Shown here one piece after another: positions 25,515 through 35,850 of a stretch of DNA of 64,000 nucleotides. Position 1 is the first letter of the stretch. Each line of letters begins with the position of its first letter. The translations under genes were made by a program, and so were the position numbers. The stretch is from JAENVT01 sp963720775 (GTDB lineage: Bacteria; Actinomycetota; Acidimicrobiia; Acidimicrobiales; Ilumatobacteraceae), in contig CAVRGR010000001.1 in assembly GCA_963720775.1 (NCBI GenBank), positions 372,001 through 436,000 of the forward strand, read 5' to 3'. The notes beneath the pieces are model-generated. The model ran no database searches. It saw nothing but the letters and a program-made list of their open reading frames with translations, and was not told where the DNA came from.

Positions 25515-27001
25515 TGGCACCGCTACCTGTGGGTGAGGCCGTGATCGACATCGACGACGCGTTCGTGTTGCATCGCGGCCGTGTCCGCGATGTGGCAGCT
25601 CTGCGCGGCCTCAGCCTTCGTGTCGATGCGGGGGAGCGGATCGTTGTTCGCGGCCCGAGCGGATCCGGGAAATCCACGCTGGTCGCGGCTGTCACCGCGC
25701 AGGTGAAGGCGAGTGCCGGGCGGGTTCGCTTGTTCGGCCACGACATGGCGCAACTCGATCACGCCGCCGCAGTCAGGCTGCGCACGGCGCACGTGGGCGT
25801 CGTCAGCCAGCGGTCGGGCCTCGATCTGATCGACGACCTCGACTGCCTCGACAATGTCGCCCTCCAGGCGCGACTGGCCCGCTCGAGTCGTGACGATGGA
25901 CGGCGCGACGCAGCCAGCACGCTGGCTCGACTGGGCCTCGACCATCTCGCGCCCCGACGGCCGAACTCGCTCTCCGGCGGTGAGCGGCAGCGTGTGGCGT
26001 TGGCCGCCGCGCTGGCGCACGGGCCCGGGCTTGTCATCGCCGACGAGCCGACCGGTGAGCTCGATGCCGTGAGTGCCGACCAGGTGTACGATTTCCTTCG
26101 CGAGCACGCCGAGCGCACCGGCGCGGCGCTGCTCGTCGTCACCCACGACGAACGCGCCGAGCGCATCGCCACCCGCGTCGTCACCATTCACGACGGCCGC
26201 CTCAGTCAGGAGATGTTCGACGGTCGCAACGCGCTGGTGGTCGACGGGCGCGGTTGGGTGCGGCTTCCCGATGTCTTGCGCGCCGAAGCGGGCGTGGTCA
26301 GTCGCGCTGTCGCGGCCGCCGTTGACGGGCACATCACCTTGATCGGTTCCCAAGTGATCGGGCACACGGACGAGGCTGCGGCCGGCCCATCGCCGCGAGT
26401 CGGCGCGGTGGCGGTCACCCTGCTCGACGCCGAGATCGATGTCGACGCTGTCACCATCGGGCCGGTGTCGATGGAGCTCCGACGCGGGCAGGTCACCGTC
26501 ATCACCGGGCGCTCCGGGTCGGGCAAGACCAGCGTTCTGGCGGTCGTTCTCGGTGTCAGCCAACCGACCCGCGGTGCCGTGGAGCACCACGTCGAGTCGT
26601 TCGGTTGCGCACCGCAGACGCCGGCCTTTGCGGATCAGCAGAGTGTTACGGCGAATGTCGATCTGGTGCGCGCACTCCGTTCGAAGTCTCCCGTGGAAGC
26701 GACGACCGGCCTGCTCGCGTCGCTGGGGCTCGCCGGTCTCGAAGGACGCCCCGCCGGCGCATTGTCGGGAGGGGAGCGACAACGGGTAGCGGTGGGCCGA
26801 GCACTCTCGGCCGACGCTGACCTGGTCGTTCTCGACGAACCGACGTCGCAACTCGACCGCGCCACCGCTCGCCTCGTGGCCGACGTCATTCGTGCCTGCG
26901 CCGACGCCGGTGCCTGCGTCGTGTGTGCCAGCCACGACGAGGAACTGATCGCCGTGGCCGATCAGGTCATCGACCTCGGTGCGCGCCCGTACGGCTCCTG
27001 A
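25514..27001 (+). CDS. ABC transporter ATPase with two nucleotide-binding domains
   Basis: 495 residues with two complete ATPase domains. Domain 1 has Walker A GPSGSGKS (47-54), LSGGERQRVALA and Walker B VIADEPTGELD. Domain 2 (from about 290) has TGRSGSGKTS, LSGGERQRVAVG and VVLDEPTSQLD. Domain 1 is LolD/MacB-like; domain 2 has a shorter lead-in and an unusual Q-loop region. FtsX-type systems normally use a homodimer of single-domain ATPases, so the fused pair matches the two-module permease encoded just upstream. Start ATG 25514 shares its base with the permease stop. Confidence 0.88.
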   Translation: MAPLPVGEAVIDIDDAFVLHRGRVRDVAALRGLSLRVDAGERIVVRGPSGSGKSTLVAAVTAQVKASAGRVRLFGHDMAQLDHAAAVRLRTAHVGVVSQRSGLDLIDDLDCLDNVALQARLARSSRDDGRRDAASTLARLGLDHLAPRRPNSLSGGERQRVALAAALAHGPGLVIADEPTGELDAVSADQVYDFLREHAERTGAALLVVTHDERAERIATRVVTIHDGRLSQEMFDGRNALVVDGRGWVRLPDVLRAEAGVVSRAVAAAVDGHITLIGSQVIGHTDEAAAGPSPRVGAVAVTLLDAEIDVDAVTIGPVSMELRRGQVTVITGRSGSGKTSVLAVVLGVSQPTRGAVEHHVESFGCAPQTPAFADQQSVTANVDLVRALRSKSPVEATTGLLASLGLAGLEGRPAGALSGGERQRVAVGRALSADADLVVLDEPTSQLDRATARLVADVIRACADAGACVVCASHDEELIAVADQVIDLGARPYGS

Positions 27002-27007
27002 CGTTCC

Positions 27008-27036
27008 TTGCCTGTCGCGGGGCGGACTGTTAGGGT
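27008..27036 (+). promoter_or_regulatory. Promoter of the liv operon
   Basis: TTGCCT (27008-27013), a 17-bp spacer and TAGGGT (27031-27036) make a good sigma-70-like promoter. Transcription near 27043 would give a leader of about 90-110 nt. CCGTACT is repeated at 27048-27054 and 27059-27065, 11 bp apart, just downstream of the start point, a plausible regulator site. Confidence 0.6.
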
Positions 27037-27151
27037 GCCGACGCGGTCCGTACTCGGGCCGTACTGTCGGTCGCATTGGGGGCGAGCTAGCTGGCCTGTT
27101 CATTGTTGCGCCGCCGGGGGAGAAACCATTATGCCAACGAAAGGCAGGACC

Positions 27152-28450
27152 ATGAGGTTCAAGAAAGCGTCAGCGCTCTTCATCGCGCTGGCAGTTGTAG
27201 GCGTTGCCTGCGGCAGCGACACCAAGTCGGCAAGCACTTCACCCGGGGCCACCACTGCTCCGGGCGCCACCACCGCTCCAGCGGCCGGCGCCACGTTGAT
27301 CATCTCGTCAGACCTTCCGCTGCAGGGCGCATCAGCCAACGCATCCGCCGATACGAACAATGCGATCCAGCTCTTCATCGATCAGGCGGGCGGCAAGGCT
27401 GGCGCGTACACGGTCCAGCTGAAGCCGTACGACGACTCCACCGCCGCCAAGGGCGGCTGGGACGACGCAACCTGTGCGAAGAACGCCAGCGATCACGTGG
27501 CAAACAAGAATGAGGTTGCCGTGATGGGCACCTACAACTCGGGTTGCGCCAAGATCGAAGTCCCGGTGCTGAACCAGGATCCGACCGGGCCGATGCTGAT
27601 GATCTCTCATGCCAACACCAACCCTGGCATCACGAAGGCCTGGGACCCGGGCGAGCCCGACAAGTACTACCCGACGGGCGTCCGCAACTACGGCCGCATC
27701 ATCGCCACCGACGATTTCCAGGGAGCGGCCGACGCTCAGTTCGCGGCGCAGGACCTCAAGGTCACGAAGTGCGTGGTCCTCAACGACGCCCAGACCTACG
27801 GTGTTGGCGTTGCCAACGCCTTCAAGGCCGAGGCTGCGAAGCAGGGCATCACCGTCGTCGCCGACGAGGCGTGGGATTCGAAGCAGCCGAACTACACCGC
27901 GTTGTTCGAGGGCTTCAAGGACAAGAACCCCGACTGCGTGTTCCTCGGCGGCATCAACGACAACAACGGTGAGCAGTTGATCCGCGACAAGGTTGCGGTG
28001 CTCGGGCCGAACGACGGCGCCGTGAAGCTGGTTGCTCCTGACGGGTTCACTGGCTACCCGAGCGTGCAGAAGCTGGCCGAGGCGCAGGGGATGTACATCT
28101 CGTTCGCTGGTCTGCCCGCTTCAGAGCTGATCAAGGCCGGCGGCGCCGGTGCGAAGTTCGTCACCGACTTCAAGGCCAAGTACGGTCATGATCCGGCCTC
28201 GGCGTACGCCATCTACGGTGCTGCCGCAACGCAGTACATCATGGCTGCCATTGCCGCTTCCGACGGCACCCGCAAGGGTGTGCGCGACGCTGCCTTCTCC
28301 GGCACGATCACGATCCCTGCCGATCAGTCAGTCATCGGCAAGGCCTTCAGCATCGACAAGGACAGCGGCGACGTCACCGTCCGCGACATGTCGATCCAGC
28401 TGATGAAGGACAACGTCGAGACCTTCCTGAAGGCTTGGCCACTCGACTGA
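27152..28450 (+). CDS. livK: Branched-chain (HAAT) ABC transporter substrate-binding lipoprotein
   Basis: 432 residues. A short lipoprotein signal ends in VVGVAC with Cys20 as the lipidated residue, followed by a Ser/Thr/Pro/Ala linker. The type I periplasmic-binding fold starts ATLIISSDLPLQG (near 48) and has TGPMLMISHANTNPGIT, the usual ligand-pocket region. It delivers amino acids or related compounds to LivHM. ATG 27131, with a GGGGGAG site 8 nt upstream, would add seven residues; I prefer 27152 because it puts MRFKK directly before the hydrophobic core. The adjoining amino-acid catabolic island suggests a hydroxyproline- or amine-like ligand, but the pocket cannot be read from sequence. 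Confidence 0.88.
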   Translation: MRFKKASALFIALAVVGVACGSDTKSASTSPGATTAPGATTAPAAGATLIISSDLPLQGASANASADTNNAIQLFIDQAGGKAGAYTVQLKPYDDSTAAKGGWDDATCAKNASDHVANKNEVAVMGTYNSGCAKIEVPVLNQDPTGPMLMISHANTNPGITKAWDPGEPDKYYPTGVRNYGRIIATDDFQGAADAQFAAQDLKVTKCVVLNDAQTYGVGVANAFKAEAAKQGITVVADEAWDSKQPNYTALFEGFKDKNPDCVFLGGINDNNGEQLIRDKVAVLGPNDGAVKLVAPDGFTGYPSVQKLAEAQGMYISFAGLPASELIKAGGAGAKFVTDFKAKYGHDPASAYAIYGAAATQYIMAAIAASDGTRKGVRDAAFSGTITIPADQSVIGKAFSIDKDSGDVTVRDMSIQLMKDNVETFLKAWPLD

Positions 28451-28481
28451 TCGAGCGCTGAGTTAGTTCCAATTCACTGGT

Positions 28482-28515
28482 AACTGGGGTGGCCCTTGCG
28501 GGGGCCGCCCCAGTT
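28482..28515 (+). terminator. Strong intercistronic stem-loop between livK and livH
   Basis: AACTGGGGTGGCCC (28482-28495) pairs with GGGCCGCCCCAGTT (28502-28515), 14 pairs with one G-U, around a 6-nt loop. There is no U-tract, so it probably reduces read-through or protects the livK 3' end. That would leave binding protein in excess over the membrane subunits. Confidence 0.65.
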
Positions 28516-28532
28516 CGTACACGGGAGAAAAC

Positions 28533-29570
28533 TTGTCTACAGTCCCCGTAGTCCTGACGAGGCGCCCACAGGTAACGCCTCTCCAGATCTTGAGCTACAT
28601 CGTGCTCGCGGTCGCGGCAGCAGTGGTCGTGCTTGCGTTCATCGACGGCCCGCGAACCTTTGCGCAGGTGCTGGTGATCGGGTTGTCGAACGGAGCGCTC
28701 TATGCACTGATCGCTCTCGGGTACACGATGGTGTACGGCATCATCGAACTGATCAACTTCGCCCACGGCGACCTGTTCATGATGGGTTCCGTTTTCGCGG
28801 CGATCTTCCTGGAGGAACGTCTGAACCAGACGAAGTCGTCTCCAAAGGCGTGGTTGCTGCTCGCTGTCGTCCTGGTCGCCGTCATGGCGTTGTGCGCGCT
28901 CATCAACGTGACCATCGAGAAGTTGGCCTACCGGCGGCTCCGTAACGCCCCCAAGTTGGCGCCTCTCATCACGGCCGTCGGCGTCAGCTTCATCCTCCAG
29001 AACTTCGGCATCTTGTTGAACGGATCGGCGCCGCACTCGCGTGCCAGCGTTCTGCCGCAGTCTTCGTTGAAGCTCGGTGCCATCGAGATCCGCATCAAGT
29101 ACCTGATCGTCATCGGCGTCACGCTGCCGCTGCTGCTGCTGATGACGTGGATCGTGCAGAAGACCAAGGTGGGCAAGGCCATGCGTGCCACGGCCCAGGA
29201 CCGAGATGCGTCGTTGCTGATGGGCATCAACGTCGACAAGATCATCTCCTACGTGTTCGCCCTCGGTGGTGCCCTGGCGGGTGCCGCAGGCACGATGTTC
29301 GTCCAGGTGAACGGGCAGACGCGATACGACGCCGGCTTCCGCCTCGGCCTGATCGCCTTCACCGCTGCCGTTCTCGGCGGAGTCGGCAACTTGCTCGGCG
29401 CAGTCGTCGGCGGCGTGCTGATCGGTGTCATCCAGTCGCTGAACGACAGCGGTCTCGGCTTCTTCCCCGGTCAGAAGTGGACGCAAACCGTGCTGTTCGG
29501 CATCTTGATCATGATGATCATCTTCCGCCCTGGCGGGCTGTTCGGTTCGCATCAGCAGGAGAAGGTTTAG
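28533..29570 (+). CDS. livH: Branched-chain ABC transporter permease LivH
   Basis: 345 residues with about eight membrane helices. Hallmarks are GLSNGALYALIALGYTMVYGIIELINFAHGD (long N-terminal motif spanning about 49-80), QDRDASLLMGINVDKI (EAA-like coupling loop near 224-239) and a C-terminal FRPGGLFG. TTG 28533 is used as start; GGGAG lies 6 nt upstream and no ATG fits. The extra N-terminal segment of about 20 residues before the first helix is polar. It pairs with LivM and the two ATPases. Confidence 0.92.
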   Translation: MSTVPVVLTRRPQVTPLQILSYIVLAVAAAVVVLAFIDGPRTFAQVLVIGLSNGALYALIALGYTMVYGIIELINFAHGDLFMMGSVFAAIFLEERLNQTKSSPKAWLLLAVVLVAVMALCALINVTIEKLAYRRLRNAPKLAPLITAVGVSFILQNFGILLNGSAPHSRASVLPQSSLKLGAIEIRIKYLIVIGVTLPLLLLMTWIVQKTKVGKAMRATAQDRDASLLMGINVDKIISYVFALGGALAGAAGTMFVQVNGQTRYDAGFRLGLIAFTAAVLGGVGNLLGAVVGGVLIGVIQSLNDSGLGFFPGQKWTQTVLFGILIMMIIFRPGGLFGSHQQEKV

Positions 29571-29572
29571 CC

Positions 29573-30801
29573 ATGGTCGGGATCACCACCCTGGTCATCC
29601 TGCTGGCCGGCGCCGCAGGCCTGTTCTACGGTCGCAAGTTGTCTCCACCTCGAGCGGCCCTCGGCGGGGCTGCGATGGCACTCGCGTTCGTCCTGCCGCA
29701 CCTGTGGTTCACCAGGGAGACCGACGGCTACCTTCCGCTGTTCACGATCGTCCTGTGCGCCGTCTACGCCCTGTTCGCCCTAGGCCTCAACATCGTCGTT
29801 GGCTTCGCCGGGTTGCTCGACCTGGGATACGTCGCCTTCTTCCTCGTGGGAGCGTACGTCGGAGCCTGGTTCATGTCCGACTTCGCGGTCAACATCTCCA
29901 GCAGCACGCGATCCCTGAACTTCCACTTCCTCGACGCCGCCAGCGCCAAGATCCCTGGCATCCATCTCTCGTTCTGGATCGTGATCGTCATCGCCGGCGT
30001 CGTCGCCGCGTTCGCCGGTGTGGTGATCGGCGCCCCGACTTTGCGGTTGAAGAGCGACTACCTCGCCCTGGTGACGCTCGGCTTCGGTGAGATCCTGCCG
30101 GAGGTCTTCCGCAACGGCGACGACGTGCCACCGGGACACCTCAACCTCACCAATGGCACCGTGGGCATCGGCCCGGTCGATCGTGTCGGCATGGGCTTCC
30201 TCCACTGGATCCCGGGGATCCCCAAGACCATCGTGTCGAGCGACTATCGCACCAAGTACTACGTCATCCTCGTGTTCTGCGGGTTGTTCGTGTGGGTGTC
30301 GATCAAACTTCGCGACGGTCGTCTCGGGCGGGCATGGATGGCAATCCGCGAAGACGAGCTGGCTGCCAGTCTCATGGGTGTGCCGTTGATGCGTACGAAG
30401 CTGTGGTCGTACGCGGTCGGTGCCGTGGCAGGTGGCGTCGGAGGTGCGTTCTACGCGACCATCGTCGGCACGGTCAACGTCGATACGTTCACCTTCGCCT
30501 TCTCGATCATCGTTCTGTGCGCGGTCATCCTGGGCGGAATGGGCAACGTGTGGGGCGCGATTCTCGGCGCCGTCGTGATCACCTGGTTCAACTACACCGG
30601 GCTGACCTGGATCGGCGACAAGATCAACAATGCCGCGGGCACCCACTTCAAGTTCGTCAACCTGCAGTTCGGATTGTTCGGTCTCGTCCTGGTGCTGATG
30701 ATGCTCTTCCGCCCCGAGGGTTTCATCCCCGCTGCCCGAACCAAGCAGGTCAAGAAGGCGGAGCTGCAGACGTTGGCCAACCTGGATCTGGAGGTCGGAG
30801 A

Positions 30802-30805
<4 letters not shown>
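29573..30805 (+). CDS. livM: Branched-chain ABC transporter permease LivM
   Basis: 410 residues, about ten membrane helices. GLNIVVGFAGLLDLGYVAFF (about 67-86), LRLKSDYLALVTLGFGEIL and the coupling loop RAWMAIREDELAASLMGVP are the family signatures. FRPEG near the end is also typical. AGGAG lies 11 nt before ATG 29573, which is 2 nt after the livH stop. The insert with GDDVPPGHLNLTNGTVGI is an external loop. Forms the heterodimeric pore with LivH. Confidence 0.92.
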
Positions 30806-31583
<778 letters not shown>

Positions 31584-31587
<4 letters not shown>

Positions 31588-32345
31588 CGTTTGCCGAGGT
31601 GACTCATCCATCGACGCGTGCAGCGGGGCGCGACCCCATGCTCACCGTCACCGACATCCACGTCTACTACGGCAACATCGCCGCCGTGAAAGGCATCTCC
31701 CTCACGGTGTATCCCGGGGAGATCGTCACGCTGATCGGAGGCAACGGCGCCGGCAAGTCGACCACGATGCGCACCATCTCAGGGTTGTTGAAGCCCAAGC
31801 GCGGCGAAGTCCACTTCGAGGGTCACCGGATCTCCGGTTTGAAGGGTCACGAGGTTGCCCAGCGGGGCATCGCTCAGAGTCCCGAGGGTCGACGGATCTT
31901 CCCGCGCATGACCGTTACAGAGAACCTCGAGCTCGGTGCGTTCCTGCGCAGCGACAAGGCCGCGATCGCTGCCGACATGGAGCGCGTTTTCGAGTTGTTC
32001 CCGCGCTTGAAGGAACGGCTCACACAGAAGTCCGGCACGCTCTCCGGCGGCGAGCAGCAGATGCTCGCAATGGGTCGGGCTCTCATGGCAGAGCCCCGCC
32101 TGCTGCTGCTCGACGAACCCTCGATGGGGTTGGCGCCGGTGCTGGTGGAACAGGTCTTCGACACGATCACGAAGGTCAACAAGCAAGGCACGACTGTTCT
32201 GCTGGTCGAACAGAACGCCCTGGTAGCATTGAACATCGCCGACCACGCGTACGTGTTGGAGACGGGCCTCATCACGCTCGAGGGGCCGGCCACGGAACTC
32301 GCGCACAACGACGAGGTGCGCAAGGCCTACCTCGGCGAGGATTGA
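31584..32345 (+). CDS. livF: Branched-chain ABC transporter ATPase LivF
   Basis: 253 residues. Walker A is GGNGAGKS (52-59), the signature LSGGEQQMLAMGRALM and Walker B LLLLDEPSMGLAP. The first 18 residues before MLTVTDIHVYYG are extra compared with typical LivF, so an internal ATG (31638) is a possible real start, but ATG 31584 overlaps livG in the same way as the other operon junctions. Last gene of the transporter operon; the next gene is convergent. Confidence 0.92.
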
Positions 32346-32352
32346 TCAGCGC

Positions 32353-33327
32353 TCAGTTGCCCTTGACCGCCATCAGGCAGGCCAATTCGTAGACGGTGGT
32401 AGCTGCTGCCAATGAGGTGATCTCGGCGTGGTCGTACGCGGGTGCCACCTCGACGACGTCGCCCGACACCAGGTTCATGCCCGCCAGGCCGCGCAGGATC
32501 ATCACCAGTTCGCGACTGGTCATGCCGGCGATCTCGGGCGTGCCGGTGCCGGGCGCGTGCGCCGGATCGAGCACGTCGATGTCGATCGACAGATACAGCG
32601 GGCGGTCGCCCACGCGAGTTCGAATCCGCTGTGCGACCTCATCGACACCAAGTCGTTCGATCTCGTCGCAAGTGATCATCGAGAAACCCAACGCGGCGTC
32701 GTCGGAGTAGTCGGATGGCGAGTAGATCGGTCCACGGATGCCCACGTGCATCGAACCATCGGTGTCGAACAGTCCTTCCTCGGCGGCGCGGCGAAACGGG
32801 GTGCCATGCGTGAACCGCTCGCCGAAGTACACGTCCCAAGTGTCGAGGTGGGCGTCGAAGTGGACGAGGGCAACCTTGCCGAAGCGACGATGCACGGCCT
32901 TCAGGAGGGCGTACGCAATGGTGTGGTCGCCGCCGATCGTGATCAGCCCACCAACTGGGTTCGGGCCGTCCGCCGGGCCGAGCAGATCTCCCGCTCGTGC
33001 TTCGATGGCGGCGAGCGACTCGGCGATCGAATACGGGTTGCAGGCCACGTCGCCGGCATCGGCGAACTGCAGGTTGGCGAAGGGTTGAACGTCGAACTGC
33101 GGGTGGTACTGCGGGCGGATCGCTCGTGATGCCTGTCGAACGGCCATGGGGCCGAAACGGGCTCCCGGGCGGAAGCTCACTCCTCCGTCGAAGGGCGCGC
33201 CGAGGATGGCGACGTCGCAACGATCGACGTCGGCCAGTTCCGGAAGGCGCACGAAGGTCGCCGACCCCGCGTAGCGCGGCATGATTGTGGCGGCAACGGG
33301 TTGGATCGGAGCGGGCGGATCGGTCAC
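32353..33327 (-). CDS. Agmatinase/ureohydrolase family enzyme
   Basis: 324 residues. Metal-site motifs of the arginase-agmatinase family are all present: GGDHTIAYAL (132-141, His135), FDAHLDTW (157-164) and SIDIDVLDPAHAPGTGTPE (247-265). The substrate may be agmatine, guanidinobutyrate or another guanidino acid; this pattern is shared by all three. GTG 33327 has TACAGT 8 nt upstream, and that box overlaps the first base of the divergent oxidoreductase gene. A DUF1989 protein at 37685 also belongs to a family tied to urea and guanidine use, so guanidino-compound breakdown in this island is plausible. Confidence 0.85.
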   Translation of the reverse strand: MTDPPAPIQPVAATIMPRYAGSATFVRLPELADVDRCDVAILGAPFDGGVSFRPGARFGPMAVRQASRAIRPQYHPQFDVQPFANLQFADAGDVACNPYSIAESLAAIEARAGDLLGPADGPNPVGGLITIGGDHTIAYALLKAVHRRFGKVALVHFDAHLDTWDVYFGERFTHGTPFRRAAEEGLFDTDGSMHVGIRGPIYSPSDYSDDAALGFSMITCDEIERLGVDEVAQRIRTRVGDRPLYLSIDIDVLDPAHAPGTGTPEIAGMTSRELVMILRGLAGMNLVSGDVVEVAPAYDHAEITSLAAATTVYELACLMAVKGN

Positions 33328-33340
33328 ACTCAGAGACTGT

Positions 33341-34501
33341 ATGGCGTTGGACCGATCCCTTCCCGATCGCGCCGAGGTGGTGATCATCGGCGGCGGTGTG
33401 ATGGGTGCCAGTGCTGCGTTCCATCTCGCGGAGGCCGGGGTGACCGATGTGTTGTTGCTCGAAGCAGACCAGTTGTCGTGTGGATCGACATCGAAGTCTG
33501 CGGGTGGTGTGCGGCTGCAGTTCTCCGATGAGATCAACATCGCCCTGGCGTTGCGCTCGATGGATGCGTTCGAACGATTCGGCGAGCGGCCTGGTGCCGA
33601 CATCGGTCTGAGGCAGGTGGGTTACCTGTTCCTCCTCACCGATCCGGACGACGTTCTCCTGTTCGAACAGAACACAGCGTTGCAGAACTCGATGGGCGTT
33701 CCCAGCCGCATGCTGACGGCAGCGGAAGCTGGAAGGTTGTCCACGCTGGCCAACGTCGAGGACGTTCTCGCCGCCTCGATCTGCATGCGTGATGGGCATG
33801 CAACACCCGACGCTGTGGTGCTCGGCTACGCGGCCGCGGCGCGGGCGATGGGCGTCGACATCGTCAATCGGTGCCCGGTGATCGGGATCGATGCCGACGG
33901 CGGCGAGATCACGGGCGTGCAAACGGCTCGCGGCACGGTGTCGACCTCAACCGTCATCTGCGTTGCCGGGGCATGGTCGCCGGGCATTGCCGCAATGGTG
34001 GGGGTGGATCTGCCGGTGCAACCCGTTGCCAGACCGATCTGGTTCACCGAGCCGATGCCGAACAGGCCGGAGAACGTGCCGATGACGATCGACTTCGCGA
34101 CGGGGTTCTACTTCCATTCCGAGGGTCCCGGGCTGTTGTTCGGGATGGCCGACACGAACCAGCCACCGGGATTCGATGCTCCCATGCGCCCCGACTGGCT
34201 GGAGGTGGTCGGCGACGTCGTAGCTCATCGAGCACCGTCTCTTCTCGAGGTCGGGATCGCCGGAGGATGGCATGGGTACTACGAGACGACGCCCGACCAC
34301 AACGCCTTGATCGGTGAGGCTGCGAGCGTGTCGCGGTTCATCTACGCGACCGGCTTCTCCGGGCATGGCTTCCTGCTCGGTCCGGCCGTCGGTGAGGTGC
34401 TGCGCGACCTGGTGCTCGGTCATGCCCCACCGGTCGACGTCAGCGGCTTCGATGTCGAACGCTTTGCGGGCGAAACGCGACCCGAGCGCAACATCGTCTG
34501 A
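33341..34501 (+). CDS. FAD-dependent amino-acid/amine oxidoreductase (DAO family)
   Basis: 386 residues. The Rossmann motif VVIIGGGVMGASAAFHLAEAG opens at 13, STSKSAGGVRLQF follows the FAD ribose region, and the C-terminal GYYETTPDHNALIGE with FIYATGFSGHGFLLGPAVGE is the DAO signature. Closest in style to sarcosine or dimethylglycine oxidase beta chains and to proline/hydroxyproline dehydrogenases of the DAO type. No covalent-flavin His context is clear. It is divergent from the agmatinase gene with only 13 bp between starts. A second DAO enzyme lies at 41375. Confidence 0.85.
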   Translation: MALDRSLPDRAEVVIIGGGVMGASAAFHLAEAGVTDVLLLEADQLSCGSTSKSAGGVRLQFSDEINIALALRSMDAFERFGERPGADIGLRQVGYLFLLTDPDDVLLFEQNTALQNSMGVPSRMLTAAEAGRLSTLANVEDVLAASICMRDGHATPDAVVLGYAAAARAMGVDIVNRCPVIGIDADGGEITGVQTARGTVSTSTVICVAGAWSPGIAAMVGVDLPVQPVARPIWFTEPMPNRPENVPMTIDFATGFYFHSEGPGLLFGMADTNQPPGFDAPMRPDWLEVVGDVVAHRAPSLLEVGIAGGWHGYYETTPDHNALIGEAASVSRFIYATGFSGHGFLLGPAVGEVLRDLVLGHAPPVDVSGFDVERFAGETRPERNIV

Positions 34502-34526
34502 CGCGATGCCCGCGCCGCCCCGTCGC

Positions 34527-34623
34527 CATGGGCGCGATTTCTGAACCACCACTTCCGGTTTTGCTCCCGAGCAGGCTTGATGAGCGCGCTTGCGGAACTG
34601 CTGCTTCACCTTTCGCGCCCATG
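34527..34623. repeat. Long stem-loop in the convergent gap, likely bidirectional terminator
   Basis: CATGGGCGCGA (34527-34537) and TCGCGCCCATG (34613-34623) are perfect 11-bp inverted repeats separated by 75 nt. The inside has smaller pairs such as GCTC/GAGC (34563-34572). It fills the 125-bp gap between two convergent genes, so termination in both directions is the simplest role. No coding sequence seen. Confidence 0.4.
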
Positions 34624-34626
34624 TGA

Positions 34627-35733
34627 TCAGGGCCAGGAGGCCACTGGTGCGCCGAGCACGTCCGGATCGACCGTCACACCGAGGCCCGGGGTGACCGGAG
34701 CACGGCCTCGGCCGTCGTGCGAACGGGGCTCGTACCCGGCGACGTGATTGTCGGTCCAGTCGTTCATGAACGACACCGCGAACAAGGCATGCGGGGGAGT
34801 GCTGGCTCCGAGATGACTGACCGCGGCCGAGGTGAGGTCGCCGCCCCAGCTGTCTTCGATGGTCAACCTGATGCCTAGCTCGACGGCCACGTCACGAACC
34901 AACTTCGCCCTGGTGAGACCGCCGACGCGATTGAGCTTGAGGTTGATCGCCTCCATGCCCCCGGCCTGCGCGGCATCGACGAGAGCGCCGACATCGGTGA
35001 TCACTTCGTCGAGCACGAAGGGCAGCGTCGTGTTGCGACGTACCAGCAGGCACTCGGCGAGCGTGGGGCACGGCTGTTCGAGGTACAGCCGCTCTGCTCC
35101 GTTCATGATCCGTGCCGCCACCACCGCGTCCTGTCGTCGCCAACCTCCGTTGGCGTCGGCCAGGATCAAGTCGTCGTCGTTGGTGGCTTCGACCACCGCC
35201 AAACTGGCGCGAGCATCTGCCCGCGGGTCGTTGCCGACCTTCAGCTGGAAGTGATGAATGCCATGGCTGCGTTGCTCGAGCGTGAAGGCCACCATCGATT
35301 CCGCGTCACCGAGCGGCACCGCCTTGTAGAGGGGCATGTCGTCGGCGAGTCGCCCGCCGATGAGATCCACGACGGGACGGCGGACCGCCTTTCCGTAGAT
35401 GTCCCAGCAGGCAACGTCGAGGGGGCTCTTGGCGTAGTTGTGGCCCATCAACGCTTCGGCCATTCGGCGGTTGACGTCGGCCAGGTTGGTCGGATCGGCG
35501 CCTATGAGCGCCGGGGCCAACTCGTGCAACGCCGGCACCGCGCCGCGGGCGTGGGCGGGAAGGTAGGTCGAACCGAGTGGACAGCTCTCGGCCCACCCGT
35601 CGATTCCCTCATCCGTGTTGATTCGCAGAACGGTGCTGGTGAGTGTGCGAACGACGCGGCCGCCCGACATCACATAGGTGCCGTACCGGTAGCCGAGCTC
35701 GTAGGTGAAGGCCTCGATCGAGGTGATGCGCAT
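34627..35733 (-). CDS. Mandelate racemase/muconate lactonizing family, candidate cis-3-hydroxyproline dehydratase
   Basis: 368 residues. Enolase-superfamily barrel: QLKVG with Lys165, metal ligands Asp193 (DANGGW), Glu219 (YLEQP) and Asp242 (LDE), and a second-side Lys in NLKLNRVGG. This is the MLE subgroup layout. cis-3-Hydroxy-L-proline dehydratase belongs to this subgroup, and a proline-racemase homologue plus a pyrroline-carboxylate reductase homologue are encoded nearby, so that activity is my leading inference. A muconate cycloisomerase or dipeptide epimerase cannot be excluded. TACGGT lies 8 nt before ATG 35733. Confidence 0.75.
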   Translation of the reverse strand: MRITSIEAFTYELGYRYGTYVMSGGRVVRTLTSTVLRINTDEGIDGWAESCPLGSTYLPAHARGAVPALHELAPALIGADPTNLADVNRRMAEALMGHNYAKSPLDVACWDIYGKAVRRPVVDLIGGRLADDMPLYKAVPLGDAESMVAFTLEQRSHGIHHFQLKVGNDPRADARASLAVVEATNDDDLILADANGGWRRQDAVVAARIMNGAERLYLEQPCPTLAECLLVRRNTTLPFVLDEVITDVGALVDAAQAGGMEAINLKLNRVGGLTRAKLVRDVAVELGIRLTIEDSWGGDLTSAAVSHLGASTPPHALFAVSFMNDWTDNHVAGYEPRSHDGRGRAPVTPGLGVTVDPDVLGAPVASWP

Positions 35734-35850
35734 GGTCTCGCACCGTACCTCTCGGCGCGGGTCGTTCATGCCGGCGTTTGACGGATGCGGCCCCGCATCG
35801 GGGCGCCAGTTCACAAACGCAACGGCTAGGTCTCACCGTGCCGCCGAAAA

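Noticed and set aside
27043..27151. Riboswitch in the livK leader
   Set aside because: About 109 nt of leader with a direct repeat, but I see no known aptamer or anti-terminator arrangement.
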